The notes below the pieces were generated by a model, which worked only from the letters and a program-made list of their open reading frames with translations, made no database searches and was not told the origin of the DNA. Shown in pieces: positions 7,853 to 8,277 of a stretch of DNA of 8,277 bases (position 1 is its first letter; every line of letters begins with the position of its first letter). This DNA is from Actinomycetales bacterium (GTDB taxonomy: Bacteria > Actinomycetota > Actinomycetes > Actinomycetales > Cellulomonadaceae). The DNA lies in NCBI GenBank assembly GCA_012514545.1, contig JAAZAC010000025.1, forward strand, positions 1 to 8,277, in the 5' to 3' direction. Made by a program: the position numbers and the translations under genes.

Positions 7853-8277
7853 TCAGCGCTCGACCTCGCCGCGGATGAACGCCTCGAGCCGCTCGCGGCC
7901 CGCGGTGTCCTCCATCTGGATCGGCGGGGACTTCATGAAGTACGTCGAGGCCGCGTGGATCGGGCCGCCGACGCCGCGGTCCTTGGCGATCTTCGCCGCG
8001 CGGATCGCGTCGATGATGATGCCCGCGGAGTTCGGGGAGTCCCAGACCTCGAGCTTGTACTCGAGGTTCAGCGGCACCTCGCCGAACGCGCGGCCCTCGA
8101 GGCGCACGTACGCCCACTTGCGGTCGTCGAGCCACGCGACGTAGTCCGACGGGCCGATGTGGACGTTGCGGTCCTCCTTCTTGCCGGACAGCGGGCCGTC
8201 CGTGAGGTTGGAGGTGACGGCCTGCGTCTTCGAGACCTTCTTGGACTCCAGGCGCTCGCGCTCGAGCATGTTCTTGA
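7853..8277 (-). CDS. ino1: Inositol-1-phosphate (inositol-3-phosphate) synthase, C-terminal part
   Basis: This is the last 140 or so residues of myo-inositol-1-phosphate synthase; the N-terminal NAD-binding part lies beyond the right edge (the usual length is about 360 residues). The enzyme converts glucose 6-phosphate to inositol phosphate using bound NAD. In actinobacteria the product feeds phosphatidylinositol lipids and mycothiol. Family stretches are clear: KVSKTQAVTSNL, VHIGPSDYVAWLDDRKWAYV, EVPLNLEYKLEVWDSPNSAG, and IRAAKIAKDRGVGGPIHAAS. The reading frame continues past the ATG at 8269 to the window edge (Lys-Asn before that Met), so that Met is internal. The gene ends in GEVER-stop at 7853. 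A strong hairpin follows at 7743-7776. Codon use matches the neighbours, with no sign of transfer. Confidence 0.96.
   Translation of the reverse strand, partial: KNMLERERLESKKVSKTQAVTSNLTDGPLSGKKEDRNVHIGPSDYVAWLDDRKWAYVRLEGRAFGEVPLNLEYKLEVWDSPNSAGIIIDAIRAAKIAKDRGVGGPIHAASTYFMKSPPIQMEDTAGRERLEAFIRGEVER

Noticed and set aside
7853..8269. Complete small gene starting at the ATG at 8269
   Set aside because: The frame stays open to the window edge and the sequence is the C-terminal part of inositol-1-phosphate synthase, so this Met is internal.

Overview
This window is very GC-rich, with third codon positions almost all G or C, and reads as chromosomal DNA of an actinobacterium. The evidence for that is an actinobacterial-type inositol-1-phosphate synthase, an F420 (deazaflavin)-type oxidoreductase, and a wHTH-plus-DUF559 protein of a kind common in Micrococcales. 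A Cellulomonas- or Promicromonospora-like relative is my guess from recall, not from a search. Coding density is high. No intergenic gap exceeds about 255 bases, and I see no tRNA, rRNA, CRISPR array or recognisable insertion sequence.

Layout from left to right. Bases 1-860 (minus) hold a DrrA-type ABC transporter ATPase that runs off the left edge. Bases 1006-1704 (minus) hold a PadR-family repressor with its own promoter and operator-like inverted repeat. Bases 1850-3136 (minus) hold an MFS membrane transporter whose last codons and stop lie in a perfect 33-bp tandem duplication. Bases 3172-3666 (minus) hold a small Ddn-like deazaflavin-dependent protein, 35 bp upstream of the MFS gene and probably co-transcribed with it. 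A 101-bp divergent promoter region separates this from a P2-type cation (probably Ca2+) ATPase at 3768-6608 (plus). Convergent to the ATPase is a protein at 6640-7599 (minus) with an N-terminal AbiEi-like winged helix and a C-terminal DUF559 nuclease-like domain. The right end holds the C-terminal part of inositol-1-phosphate synthase at 7853-8277 (minus), with a strong hairpin terminator downstream.

The genes form several units. PadR and the ABC ATPase look like a regulated export module, but a strong hairpin lies between them. Ddn-like plus MFS is a second leftward unit. The cation ATPase stands alone. Inositol-1-phosphate synthase feeds phosphatidylinositol and mycothiol synthesis. Its nearness to an MFS gene recalls the Rv0037c-ino1 neighbourhood of Mycobacterium tuberculosis (recall only).

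The most unusual structure is a pair of about 46-bp palindromic elements at 6601-6647 and 7669-7714. They are nearly identical (5 differences over 45 aligned bases), in the same orientation, and closely bracket the winged-helix/DUF559 gene. The left copy also contains the TGA stop codons of both convergent genes. This arrangement resembles a REP-like element paired with a nuclease-fold gene and is the best candidate here for something undescribed.
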